Below, one piece after another: positions 1-6,808 of a DNA stretch of 7,500 nt (position 1 is the first letter of the stretch; each line of letters starts with the position of its first letter). Source of the DNA: Alphaproteobacteria bacterium (GTDB lineage Bacteria; Pseudomonadota; Alphaproteobacteria; RF32; CAG-239); NCBI GenBank assembly GCA_017477035.1, contig JAFUXW010000264.1, positions 1 to 7,500 of the forward strand, written 5' to 3'. The position numbers were made by a program, and so were the translations under genes. Under the pieces are notes generated by a model. That model saw nothing but the letters and a program-made list of their open reading frames with translations, searched no databases and was not told the DNA's origin.

Positions 1-143
1 ATGAATTGGTCAAAGAATTAGTGCCGATATTTGCGAAAATAATCAAAATGCCGGAAGAAACAATTTATGTTTTTATCAATGAATACGATGCCGAAAATGT
101 CGGGGTGGGGCACAAGCTTTTATGTGATTTACATAAAAACTAG
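1..143 (+). CDS. 4-oxalocrotonate tautomerase-like protein, C-terminal part
   Basis: The frame starting at base 3 is open from the left edge and ends in TAG at 141-143, giving 46 residues. It reads ELVKELVPIFAKIIKMPEET and continues with IYVFINEYDAENVGVGH. This matches the second half of the small 4-OT tautomerase fold: a helix with the pattern ..LVKE.., then PEET-x-V-x-INE, then an EN-x-G-x-G turn. Members of the family are roughly 60-80 residues and use an N-terminal Pro as catalytic base for keto-enol isomerisation. That Pro, and so the test of activity, lies outside the window. No signal peptide can be assessed. The next gene starts 33 nt downstream with no clear terminator between. The family call is good; the substrate is unknown. 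Confidence 0.75.
   Translation, partial: ELVKELVPIFAKIIKMPEETIYVFINEYDAENVGVGHKLLCDLHKN
118..138. other. Perfect 8-bp inverted repeat at the tautomerase 3' end
   Basis: Arms TTTTATGT (118-125) and ACATAAAA (131-138) are exact reverse complements around a 5-base centre. They lie over the last codons of the tautomerase gene and about 40 bp before the autotransporter start. This could be a weak AT-rich hairpin at an mRNA 3' end or an operator for the next gene. Chance matches of this size are not rare in AT-rich DNA, and part of it is coding. Confidence 0.25.
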
Positions 144-166
144 TTGAGTTTATTTCAATAATATAT

Positions 167-170
167 GGAG
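167..170 (+). promoter_or_regulatory. Ribosome binding site deciding the autotransporter start
   Basis: GGAG at 167-170 sits 6 nt before the ATG at 177. The in-frame ATG at 165 overlaps this motif and has no Shine-Dalgarno sequence of its own. Starting at 177 also gives a clean signal peptide beginning Met-Lys-Lys, so 177 is preferred. Confidence 0.7.
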
Positions 171-176
171 TGTCGT

Positions 177-3100
177 ATGAAAAAAGTGATGTTTGTATTG
201 TCTATTTTGATTTGCTTAAATATTCGGCAAGTCATGGCGTCTGACAGTTATATTGTTAATGGTGAAAATTACTCGTATAATTTTAATATTTATAATACGG
301 AAGAAAGTCTGCAGTTGGATGATGAAACATTTCAAAGTCCGTTTTTGTTAGATAAAAATTATATAGCACCACTGATTTCATCGGCAAAATCATGGGCAGA
401 AATTATTAAAACACAATATTATACGCAACAACCTGTTATATATGCCGTATTTACTCTTAACGATTATAACGCTTCGGCAGTGAGCCCTTATGTGGATATT
501 GCTGAAAGTCCGTATAAGGTCACTTATACCAATGCAAAAATTAACAATAAAACTGTTATCGGTCCTGAGGAAATTTTAGGTATTAATACAGAAGCTTTTA
601 TTAATATCGGATTAGGAGTTGATAAAAACAATCCGGGATGGAACGCATATCATAAAATAGGAGCATTGTATGCAGGTGAGCTATCTGATTTACACGCTGT
701 TTTACTCCATGAAGAAATGCATTCTCTGGGAATATCGTCTGCTGTTTCTCCATATAAAGAGGATGAAGGTGATAAAACAAACTATTTTTCTGAAAATGAC
801 AGAGATAGTTTAACTATTTTTGATAAAAATTTGAGAGTATACACCGGAGATGATAATTTTGATTTCGCAAAAGAAATTATCCCACAGGCCGGAATGAGTG
901 TGGGGAAAAACGAGGAATTTGATATTTTTAAATATTCTCCTTATTTTGTGGGGGAAAATACTATTAAAGTACTTGGCGGAAAAGATGATTACAACGATGC
1001 CAGAATTGCAATTATCAATAATGGCGGTCTCACAAATTACTCTGTCAGCTATGAAAATATGAGCGATTATCCTCAAGTGTTCGGAATGCCGATACATAAT
1101 GCAGATGATGATGATGTGGATTTATCACACTTGGAATTACATAATAGCTTTATGTCACATCAATCATATCGTAACTGGCTTATACCAATGGAAGCAGAAT
1201 TGGCTGTTATGCAAGACATTGGATACAACATAGATCTTAGAAAATATTTTGGTAAATCGTATTATTTGGATGATATAACCGATACATATACCTCAGGTTA
1301 TTCGGAATATAGCGGAGGAGTATACACCGGTAATCTGAGCCAAGTTACACAAGGAGTGGGTATTCATATATATGGTAACGATAATAAAATTACTCAAGCA
1401 TCTGATATTTTATCTTCAGGAGAAGGAAGTATCGGCGTGCGTGTAGATGGTGTAGATAATACATACATTCTTAAAAACGGATATAAAATTTCGACAAATG
1501 GTGATGGCAGTTTGGGATTGGCTGTGACTTGGGGAAACGGACATAATATAAGTGTTGAAAAAGATGCTGTTATATCTGCCACCGGTGAAGATGGTATCTC
1601 CGCAAGTTTTAATTTTGGAGCCAATCTCTTCGGTTCATCAAATAATGTTATAGGTTCTTACATTAATTACGATAGTTACTATAGAATCAGTGTAACTCCA
1701 AATCAGGATACGACAGCACCATTGGTAAATGAATTCAGTGTCTCCGGAACTTTGGAAGGTAAACAAGCTGCTATATATATATCTGATAATGCTCATGTTG
1801 AAGAAATAAATATTTTACAAGGAGCACAAATTAAGGGAGATATTATATCAGATTGGAATTCACTGCAATCAGGTAAGAATGCGAAAGTTATGGTTGAACA
1901 GGACGGAAAGTGGTATATTGTTTCTCCGACAATGGAGGAACTTCTATATTTTACCGATTTGAATATTTCGCAATATTTTTCCGGAGAAATTAATGGTAAT
2001 ATAAATGGTGAAAACGGAATTTATAATACATTAAAACTCAATAATAAAGGAAATTTATCCTTTGGTGGCAAAAAAATTGCCGTAAATTCGTTCAAAAATG
2101 ACGGTAATATTAATTCCGATAATCTTGCTGTAGATGTTCAAAAAGGACAAATTACCGGAAATGGAAATTTGAATATCGGAAAAAAACTTGTTTTAGGTAA
2201 AAATATTAATCAAATTGATAATACGATTAATTTGGCAGAAAATGCAGTTTTATCAACAATCAATGACAATGTGCAAGATATAACCGTTCACAAATTGAAT
2301 ACAGATAATGCAAAATTATATTTTGATTTGGGTGATACGTATACTTTACAAATTGCGAGTGATACAAATACAGCTCAAATAGCGCAAATTAAAGCATCCG
2401 AAATAATGGCAGAGCAGTTATCAGATGGTACCGGTGTTGTTTTGTTCGGTGATGCTGATAGAGTGCTTGATTTGGGAAATTCCTCGGCTAATATTTATTA
2501 TGACGGTAATAAGTACACATTATCACAGTATGACGGAAATAAAAGTATGCTCTATGTGAGTTTATCAGCAGAAGGTATTGATTTATCTGATGCAATATCA
2601 GATGAAAGCACCGCCAATTATATTGTTAAAGAAGAAAAAGAAAACAATGATTTAGGTGAAATAAAAGGAGATTATTTCGAAATCAGCGGTAACAATATTG
2701 ATGTTGGCGGACATAAAGGTTTGATTGTTAACGGAAATGAGAATAAAAGCACAGTTCTTAAAACCGGTATTTCTAACGCATCAGATACAGACATATCTGT
2801 GTATGAAAATGGTAAGCTGGAAGTTATAGCTGAAGATGGTGATATTGCAATCGGTCAAAATGATGAAAATGCTATTTATCTTAATAATGCAGAAGTAATC
2901 TTAAATGCAGGCGATAATGAAATAAGTATAGCCGGAAGTATAAAAGGCAATAATGCGGAAAAAGATATGATAACCGCCGGTGGTAATTCAGTAAATTTTG
3001 CCGAAACCGATAATGTGCAAATAATTGCTCAGGCAGAAGAAGTTAATATGGCGGATAAATCGCTCAATACGATATGGAATACAAGTTCTCAAGCATTTAA

Positions 3101-4472
3101 TGTCGCAGAAGATAAATACCTATCCGGAGGTAATAATCAACTTATTGCAGATGGTGGAAAAATAAATCTGGCAAACGACAGTGCAAATGATATTGTGTTG
3201 GATAAAATAGTGCTGAATAAGTATATTCAGGCAGATGTAGATGTTGATTTGAAAACACTTTCCGCAGATAGGTTTGTTTTAGCACAAAGCGATGATTTAA
3301 TCAACAATAATGGCTTATTGGAAATTGATGAAGTAAATCTGATGAATGAGAATACACCCTTAACAGATGAAGAATACTTTATTCCGTTTGTCAGCGAAAG
3401 TTTGCATAATGAGAATATGTTGGGATATGTCAAACTTGATGGTCAGGTTGGAATTGTTACTCCGGTGTTTAAATACGATTTCGGGTACAAACAGGAAGAT
3501 ATGCAAAGCGGTTTTGCTCTCACCAGAGGGAGTTCTAAAAAATATGACAGCTTTAATCCTGCGGTTATGGTTGCACCGGTTGCGGCTCAGACAGGAGGGT
3601 ATATATCTCAGCTTAATTCATACAATGAGGCATTTTATGGCACGGATACAGCCATGATGTCAGTTGAGAATGCTAAAGGCAGTTTGGCTGATTATAATAG
3701 AAAAGATAAAAAAATATGGATACGTCCGCATTCTTCTTTTGAAAATGTGGATTTAAGACGCGGTCCTAAAGTTCGTAATAATATGTATGATTTTTATTTC
3801 GGCGGTGATAGTGAACTTCAAGCACTTGATAATAATTGGAAGTATCAGGATTCAATATACGGAGGATATAATACTTCTCGCCAAAAATACGATGGTAATT
3901 CAATACATCAATATGGTTTTACTTTCGGTTTGGCACGGACTTGGTATAAAAATAACTTCTTTACGGCAGCAACTGCCAATATGGGAGCAGATCAAGCTAA
4001 GGCTCGCACGATGTACGGGAAAGAAGATTTTTATATGTTCCGTGCCGGTTTGGCTTCTAAAACCGGATATAACTGGAATCTTAAAGACGGAAAAATGGTT
4101 ATACAGCCGAATTATTTGATGAGTTACACATTTATCAATACATTTAACTACACCAATGCTGCAGATGTCAGAATTAAACAAGATCCGTTGCATGCAGTTA
4201 ATATTGCTCCTGGAGTTAAGGCAATATATAAGTTTGATAATGGTTGGAAACCTTATATCGAAGCTCAAATGGTGTGGAATGTGTTTGACAAAACAGATTT
4301 TAAAGCACAAAATACCGAACTTGCGGAAATGAGTGTTAAACCATATTGCCAATATGGTTTTGGTTTGCAAAAGTCGTGGTATAATAATTTATCGGCATAT
4401 GGACAAACAATGTTTCGCAGCGGTGGCAGAAGCGGTGTGGATATTTCTGCAGGTATTCAATGGAATTTTTAA
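177..4472 (+). CDS. Giant autotransporter with leishmanolysin-like zinc metallopeptidase domain
   Basis: Type V secretion protein of 1431 residues. Residues 1-21 form a Sec signal peptide (Lys-Lys, hydrophobic core, cleavage after Val-Met-Ala). Residues ~22-360 contain HEEMHSLGIS (His178, Glu179, His182, Gly185), then a distal His318 in SHLELHNSFMSH with candidate Met-turn Met326, then LAVMQDIGYNID. This order matches the M8/leishmanolysin type of zinc site, so a surface or released endopeptidase is inferred. Residues ~375-1170 are Asn/Gly/Asp-rich short beta repeats (beta-helix passenger) with no Cys. Residues ~1178-1431 form the barrel, starting near KKIWIRP and ending in Trp-Asn-Phe, with alternating aromatic strands. 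I know similar passengers and barrels (GPKV, ASKTGYNW, DPLHA motifs) from gut bacteria. Substrate and processing site are not visible. The transporter call is very secure; protease activity is moderately supported. Confidence 0.93.
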   Translation: MKKVMFVLSILICLNIRQVMASDSYIVNGENYSYNFNIYNTEESLQLDDETFQSPFLLDKNYIAPLISSAKSWAEIIKTQYYTQQPVIYAVFTLNDYNASAVSPYVDIAESPYKVTYTNAKINNKTVIGPEEILGINTEAFINIGLGVDKNNPGWNAYHKIGALYAGELSDLHAVLLHEEMHSLGISSAVSPYKEDEGDKTNYFSENDRDSLTIFDKNLRVYTGDDNFDFAKEIIPQAGMSVGKNEEFDIFKYSPYFVGENTIKVLGGKDDYNDARIAIINNGGLTNYSVSYENMSDYPQVFGMPIHNADDDDVDLSHLELHNSFMSHQSYRNWLIPMEAELAVMQDIGYNIDLRKYFGKSYYLDDITDTYTSGYSEYSGGVYTGNLSQVTQGVGIHIYGNDNKITQASDILSSGEGSIGVRVDGVDNTYILKNGYKISTNGDGSLGLAVTWGNGHNISVEKDAVISATGEDGISASFNFGANLFGSSNNVIGSYINYDSYYRISVTPNQDTTAPLVNEFSVSGTLEGKQAAIYISDNAHVEEINILQGAQIKGDIISDWNSLQSGKNAKVMVEQDGKWYIVSPTMEELLYFTDLNISQYFSGEINGNINGENGIYNTLKLNNKGNLSFGGKKIAVNSFKNDGNINSDNLAVDVQKGQITGNGNLNIGKKLVLGKNINQIDNTINLAENAVLSTINDNVQDITVHKLNTDNAKLYFDLGDTYTLQIASDTNTAQIAQIKASEIMAEQLSDGTGVVLFGDADRVLDLGNSSANIYYDGNKYTLSQYDGNKSMLYVSLSAEGIDLSDAISDESTANYIVKEEKENNDLGEIKGDYFEISGNNIDVGGHKGLIVNGNENKSTVLKTGISNASDTDISVYENGKLEVIAEDGDIAIGQNDENAIYLNNAEVILNAGDNEISIAGSIKGNNAEKDMITAGGNSVNFAETDNVQIIAQAEEVNMADKSLNTIWNTSSQAFNVAEDKYLSGGNNQLIADGGKINLANDSANDIVLDKIVLNKYIQADVDVDLKTLSADRFVLAQSDDLINNNGLLEIDEVNLMNENTPLTDEEYFIPFVSESLHNENMLGYVKLDGQVGIVTPVFKYDFGYKQEDMQSGFALTRGSSKKYDSFNPAVMVAPVAAQTGGYISQLNSYNEAFYGTDTAMMSVENAKGSLADYNRKDKKIWIRPHSSFENVDLRRGPKVRNNMYDFYFGGDSELQALDNNWKYQDSIYGGYNTSRQKYDGNSIHQYGFTFGLARTWYKNNFFTAATANMGADQAKARTMYGKEDFYMFRAGLASKTGYNWNLKDGKMVIQPNYLMSYTFINTFNYTNAADVRIKQDPLHAVNIAPGVKAIYKFDNGWKPYIEAQMVWNVFDKTDFKAQNTELAEMSVKPYCQYGFGLQKSWYNNLSAYGQTMFRSGGRSGVDISAGIQWNF

Positions 4473-4537
4473 ATAATTAATTGAAAAAAGGAAAATAATT
4501 GTTCTAAAGATTGTTTTTATAATAAAGGAGAAATAAA

Positions 4538-4900
4538 ATGAAGAAAACATTTTTAATTTTAATTACAATATGTGCGATTGCAGGCATTGCAAATGCACAA
4601 GTAAGCGGTGGTTTTAAAGGACCTAGTGCTACGCAGAATACAAATTCAACTGTAAAAGAAGCATTAGAGTTGGGTGATGATACAAATGTTACTTTGACCG
4701 GCAAAATCATAAACAGTTTGGGTGATGAAAAATATACTTTCAAAGATACTACAGGTGAAGTTATTATAGAAATAGATGATGAAGATTGGAATGGTATCAA
4801 AGTAACACCGGAGAACACTATTACCATAAACGGTGAAGTTGATAAAGAAATGTTTAAGCCTACAAAAATTGATGTTGAAACATTTAGCGTTAATCAATAA
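4538..4900 (+). CDS. ygiW: YgiW/NirD/YdeI-family periplasmic OB-fold stress protein
   Basis: Small exported protein of 120 residues. Residues 1-20 are a Sec signal peptide cut after Ala-Asn-Ala. The mature part starts with the family hallmark GGFKGP (24-29). A bacterial OB-fold (BOF) domain follows: VKEALEL-DD, VTLTGKI, LGDEKYTFKD, TGEVIIEIDDEDWNG, and a closing TINGEVDKE strand. The match in order and length is essentially complete. Family members are periplasmic and are linked in enterobacteria to tolerance of hydrogen peroxide, metals and cationic peptides; the ligand is uncertain. AAGGAG at 4525-4530 lies 7 nt before the ATG. The gene starts 65 nt after the autotransporter and 48 nt before the cupin gene, suggesting a shared transcript. 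Confidence 0.9.
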   Translation: MKKTFLILITICAIAGIANAQVSGGFKGPSATQNTNSTVKEALELGDDTNVTLTGKIINSLGDEKYTFKDTTGEVIIEIDDEDWNGIKVTPENTITINGEVDKEMFKPTKIDVETFSVNQ

Positions 4901-4926
4901 ATATTTTTCGGTAAACAGGAAAATAT
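4901..4926 (+). other. AT-rich hairpin between the ygiW-like and cupin genes
   Basis: Immediately after the TAA, 4901-4909 can pair with 4918-4926 (ATATTTTTC with GGAAAATAT, including one G-T wobble) around an 8-base loop. No T tract follows, so it does not look like a terminator. It could protect or tune the upstream mRNA end. Weak evidence. Confidence 0.2.
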
Positions 4927-4948
4927 CTCAAATAAAAAGGATTTTATA

Positions 4949-5359
4949 ATGAGAAATTATATTAAATATTTGTTTTTATCCTTTGGCATTTTAATTTCTT
5001 CAGTGGCGAATGCCGCAAATTCAGAAACAGTTATTCAGACTGACGTCCATTGGAATAAGCAGGCAATAAAACCTATTCACATTGAGCACCCGCAAATAAC
5101 AATGTTAAGAATTACTATTCCTGCAGGTGAAAAATTGGCAATGCATAAGCATCCTATATTGAATATTGGATATTTAACTAAAGGAGAATTGACCGTTCGT
5201 TCGGAAACAGGGGATATATTGATTTTAAAACCCGGAGATCCGATTGTTGAGTTGGTTGATATATGGCATTATGGAGAAAGTACTGGATCCGAAGATGCGG
5301 AAATTGTTGTTACTTATGTAGGTGATAAAGAAGACAGTTTGAGCATTATAAAAGAATGA
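4949..5359 (+). CDS. Exported cupin-domain protein
   Basis: Protein of 136 residues with a Sec signal peptide (residues 1-22, cleavage after Ala-Asn-Ala), so it is predicted to be periplasmic. A single small beta-barrel cupin fills the rest. Motif 1 is G60-x5-H66-x-H68-x3-N72-x6-G79 (GEKLAMHKHPILNIGYLTKG). Motif 2 lies around PGD (95-97), Glu101 and His107 in DIWHYGESTG. Asn72 stands where the classical motif has Glu, and I believe this is normal for the subfamily with HKHP..N.GY. His66, His68 and His107 can still bind a metal. The reaction is unknown: cupins of this size include isomerases, dioxygenases and sensors. AAAAGGA at 4935-4941 precedes the ATG by 7 nt. The next gene starts 27 nt downstream, indicating an operon. 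Confidence 0.85.
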   Translation: MRNYIKYLFLSFGILISSVANAANSETVIQTDVHWNKQAIKPIHIEHPQITMLRITIPAGEKLAMHKHPILNIGYLTKGELTVRSETGDILILKPGDPIVELVDIWHYGESTGSEDAEIVVTYVGDKEDSLSIIKE

Positions 5360-5386
5360 AAAAACAATACCTTTTAATGAGGTGAA

Positions 5387-5752
5387 ATGATTAAAAAGGC
5401 TTTGTTTGTAGTGCTTCTGGGATGCGTGGAATTTAGTGTTGTTTCGGCACAAAGTATGATAAATCCGTGGATAGATTGCGGTGATGATATCAGTTGCGGA
5501 GCCGAAAAAGCCGGCTTTAACCTTCCGCTACAGGTAGAAAACTATATGGTTCGTGCAATGGATGGTCTATTGGAGTTACGTTTTTCAATAGAAGGCGGTC
5601 GCAACATCATTTTGCGTAAGGCTCAAACCTTTGCCAGTCAAGAGGATGAAAACGGAATTAAAGATATTTCCGGCGATTATAATCAATATCGAATTAATAA
5701 AACGATTGAGCTTGATAATGGTGTTAAATTTTCAGTGCGAGGCGAGGCGTAA
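5387..5752 (+). CDS. Exported Cys-containing protein of unknown function, N-terminal part
   Basis: I do not recognise a named family. The 121 residues start with a signal peptide (Lys3-Lys4, hydrophobic core) probably cut after Val-Ser-Ala at residue 21. A Leu-Leu-Gly-Cys at 10-13 resembles a lipobox but comes very early, so a lipoprotein is less likely. The mature part opens with NPWIDCGDDISCG, whose Cys31 and Cys37 could form a disulfide. It continues with AGFNLPL, a YMVRAMDGLLELRF strand pair and DISGDYNQYRINKTI. GAGGTGA at 5379-5385 is a strong ribosome site placed close to the ATG. The frame ends at TAA 5750-5752 in the middle of what looks like a beta-rich domain, and continues in the same frame beyond it. 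It is therefore probably a truncated product of a longer gene. Confidence 0.6.
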   Translation: MIKKALFVVLLGCVEFSVVSAQSMINPWIDCGDDISCGAEKAGFNLPLQVENYMVRAMDGLLELRFSIEGGRNIILRKAQTFASQEDENGIKDISGDYNQYRINKTIELDNGVKFSVRGEA

Positions 5753-6094
5753 AATTATAAAGTTGTGAATTTTGCTGCTGATACCGGTTATTACAGCATC
5801 AGCTGTCATGAAGGATTGAAACAAGCAGATATTGCACATTTTTATAAATTACTGGATGAAGCGGAAGTGTTACAATATAGTGAAGAGAAACCGAAAACAC
5901 TGAAACAGCTGCAAGATATGCGACGAGTTGATGGTATTGTGGAGCCGGTTTATACGCAGGATTTTCTTCCGAATGCTTTACTGAAACAAGGAGTAACCGC
6001 AGAATGTTTTGAACGTGCTAATTTGGGAGATGATTCACTCTGCTCAAAATCGCAAATTAAAATGATAAAAGCATACTACAAACAAAGCCGATAA
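5753..6094 (+). pseudogene. In-frame C-terminal continuation of the 5387 gene after a TAA
   Basis: The same frame as 5387-5752 runs on for 113 codons after the TAA, starting NYKVVNFAADTGYYSISC and ending at TAA 6092-6094. The content looks like real protein: a short beta stretch, the helix QADIAHFYKLLDEAEVL, a linker, and Cys residues in SISC, AECF and SLCS that could pair with those of the first half. The only possible separate start is GTG at 5765. Its nearest purine motif, GAGG at 5744-5747, is 17 nt away, too far to serve it, and there is no signal peptide. The simplest reading is one gene of about 235 codons (5387-6094) broken by a single nonsense change or a sequence error. Confidence 0.65.
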
Positions 6095-6135
6095 GACAAT
6101 AAACAGCTTTTTTGGTTACTCCGTAATTTCACAAT

Positions 6136-6164
6136 AAAAACGTGCCGTAATCTCATTTTTACGG
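6136..6164 (-). terminator. Candidate rho-independent terminator of the flavodoxin unit
   Basis: CCGTAA (6145-6150) and TTACGG (6159-6164) form a 6-bp stem with an 8-base loop. Read on the minus strand, it is followed after CACG by five Ts (complement of 6136-6140). It lies 43 nt beyond the flavodoxin stop in the convergent gap. In the plus direction only ATGTTTT follows, so any effect on the plus-strand genes would be weaker. A second CCGTAA copy at 6121-6126 and an outer pair TTTCAC (6127-6132)/GTGAAA (6180-6185) allow alternative folds. Confidence 0.4.
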
Positions 6165-6206
6165 ATGTTTTCGGCTAAAGTGAAAATGGGTATCTTTTTA
6201 TAAATA

Positions 6207-6764
6207 TTATAGCAACTTATCAGCCCATTGCTTTAACTCTTCAGTTGAAACGTCGGCCGGAAAGCGTTGACCATCCAAAACTTTAGCGTTTGGCGCAAGT
6301 TCCTGCATATTTTTGCCAGAATCACCCATTCCGCTGCTTCCGGATGTAGCAAATGGAATAATTGTTTTACCGCTGAAATCATAGCTTTCCATAAATGTGT
6401 CGATTATAGAAGGTTCTCTATACCACCAAATCGGAAAACCTACAAATATGACATTATATTTTTTCATATCTTCTACTTTAGAAGCAATGAGAGGTCTGCT
6501 GTTTCGGTCTTTCATTTCTACCGAACTGCGGCTTTCATCATTACGCCAATTTAAATCGGCAGCAGTGTAAGGTTGTGCCGGTTTTATATCAAATAGATCG
6601 GCATTAATTGCTGTTGCTAATTTTTGTGCTACTTCAGCAGTGGTTCCGGTTGCACTAAAATATGCGACTAATATTTTTTTATTAGCCGTATTATCCTCTG
6701 CTTTAGCATTGAAACCGGCTAATATTGCCAGAGTTGTTAAAATTAATGATAAAAATTTTTTCAT
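6207..6764 (-). CDS. Exported flavodoxin-family protein
   Basis: Protein of 185 residues. Residues 1-22 are a Sec signal peptide (MKK, hydrophobic core, cut after Ala-Lys-Ala), then a full flavodoxin fold. The FMN phosphate loop is YFSATGTT at 35-42. The second FMN loop is GFPIWWYREP at 109-118, with Trp residues expected to stack on the isoalloxazine ring. The third is FATSGSSGMGDS at 138-149. Strand and helix order and length match short-chain flavodoxins of the Flavodoxin_4 type. FMN-dependent electron transfer or quinone reduction is the known family role, usually in the cytoplasm. The signal peptide points to the periplasm here. AAGGAG (complement of 6771-6776) lies 6 nt before the ATG. 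It starts 44 nt after the stop of the membrane-protein gene on the same strand, so the two are likely co-transcribed. Confidence 0.88.
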   Translation of the reverse strand: MKKFLSLILTTLAILAGFNAKAEDNTANKKILVAYFSATGTTAEVAQKLATAINADLFDIKPAQPYTAADLNWRNDESRSSVEMKDRNSRPLIASKVEDMKKYNVIFVGFPIWWYREPSIIDTFMESYDFSGKTIIPFATSGSSGMGDSGKNMQELAPNAKVLDGQRFPADVSTEELKQWADKLL

Positions 6765-6808
6765 TTTATTCTCCTTAAATAAATGTTGTTTTATTACAGT
6801 GTCTATAT

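Noticed and set aside
128..156. TTTACA plus TATTTC as a promoter for the autotransporter
   Set aside because: Spacing is 17 bp but the -10 matches only three of six bases, so it is no better than background in AT-rich DNA.
165..176. Upstream ATG giving an N-terminus MECRMKK for the autotransporter
   Set aside because: It overlaps the GGAG that serves the ATG at 177, has no ribosome site of its own and would add acidic and Cys residues before the signal peptide.
1104..1117. GAT trinucleotide run and A7 tracts (2070-2076, 2180-2186, 3708-3714) as phase-variation sites in the autotransporter
   Set aside because: The GAT run cannot shift the frame, and seven-base A tracts are short and expected at this base composition.
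3900..4370. Long open frame on the minus strand opposite the autotransporter barrel
   Set aside because: It is antisense to strongly supported barrel sequence, its product is low-complexity and Ile/His/Cys-rich with no domain, and it has no convincing ribosome site.
4518..4523. Perfect TATAAT before the ygiW-like gene as a promoter
   Set aside because: No -35 box is found at 16-18 bp, and transcription would begin after the AAGGAG ribosome site, leaving a leader without it.
5387..5425. Leu-Leu-Gly-Cys at residues 10-13 as a lipoprotein signal
   Set aside because: The Cys comes too early for a usual lipobox and a good signal-peptidase I site (Val-Ser-Ala) follows at residue 21; kept only as an alternative.
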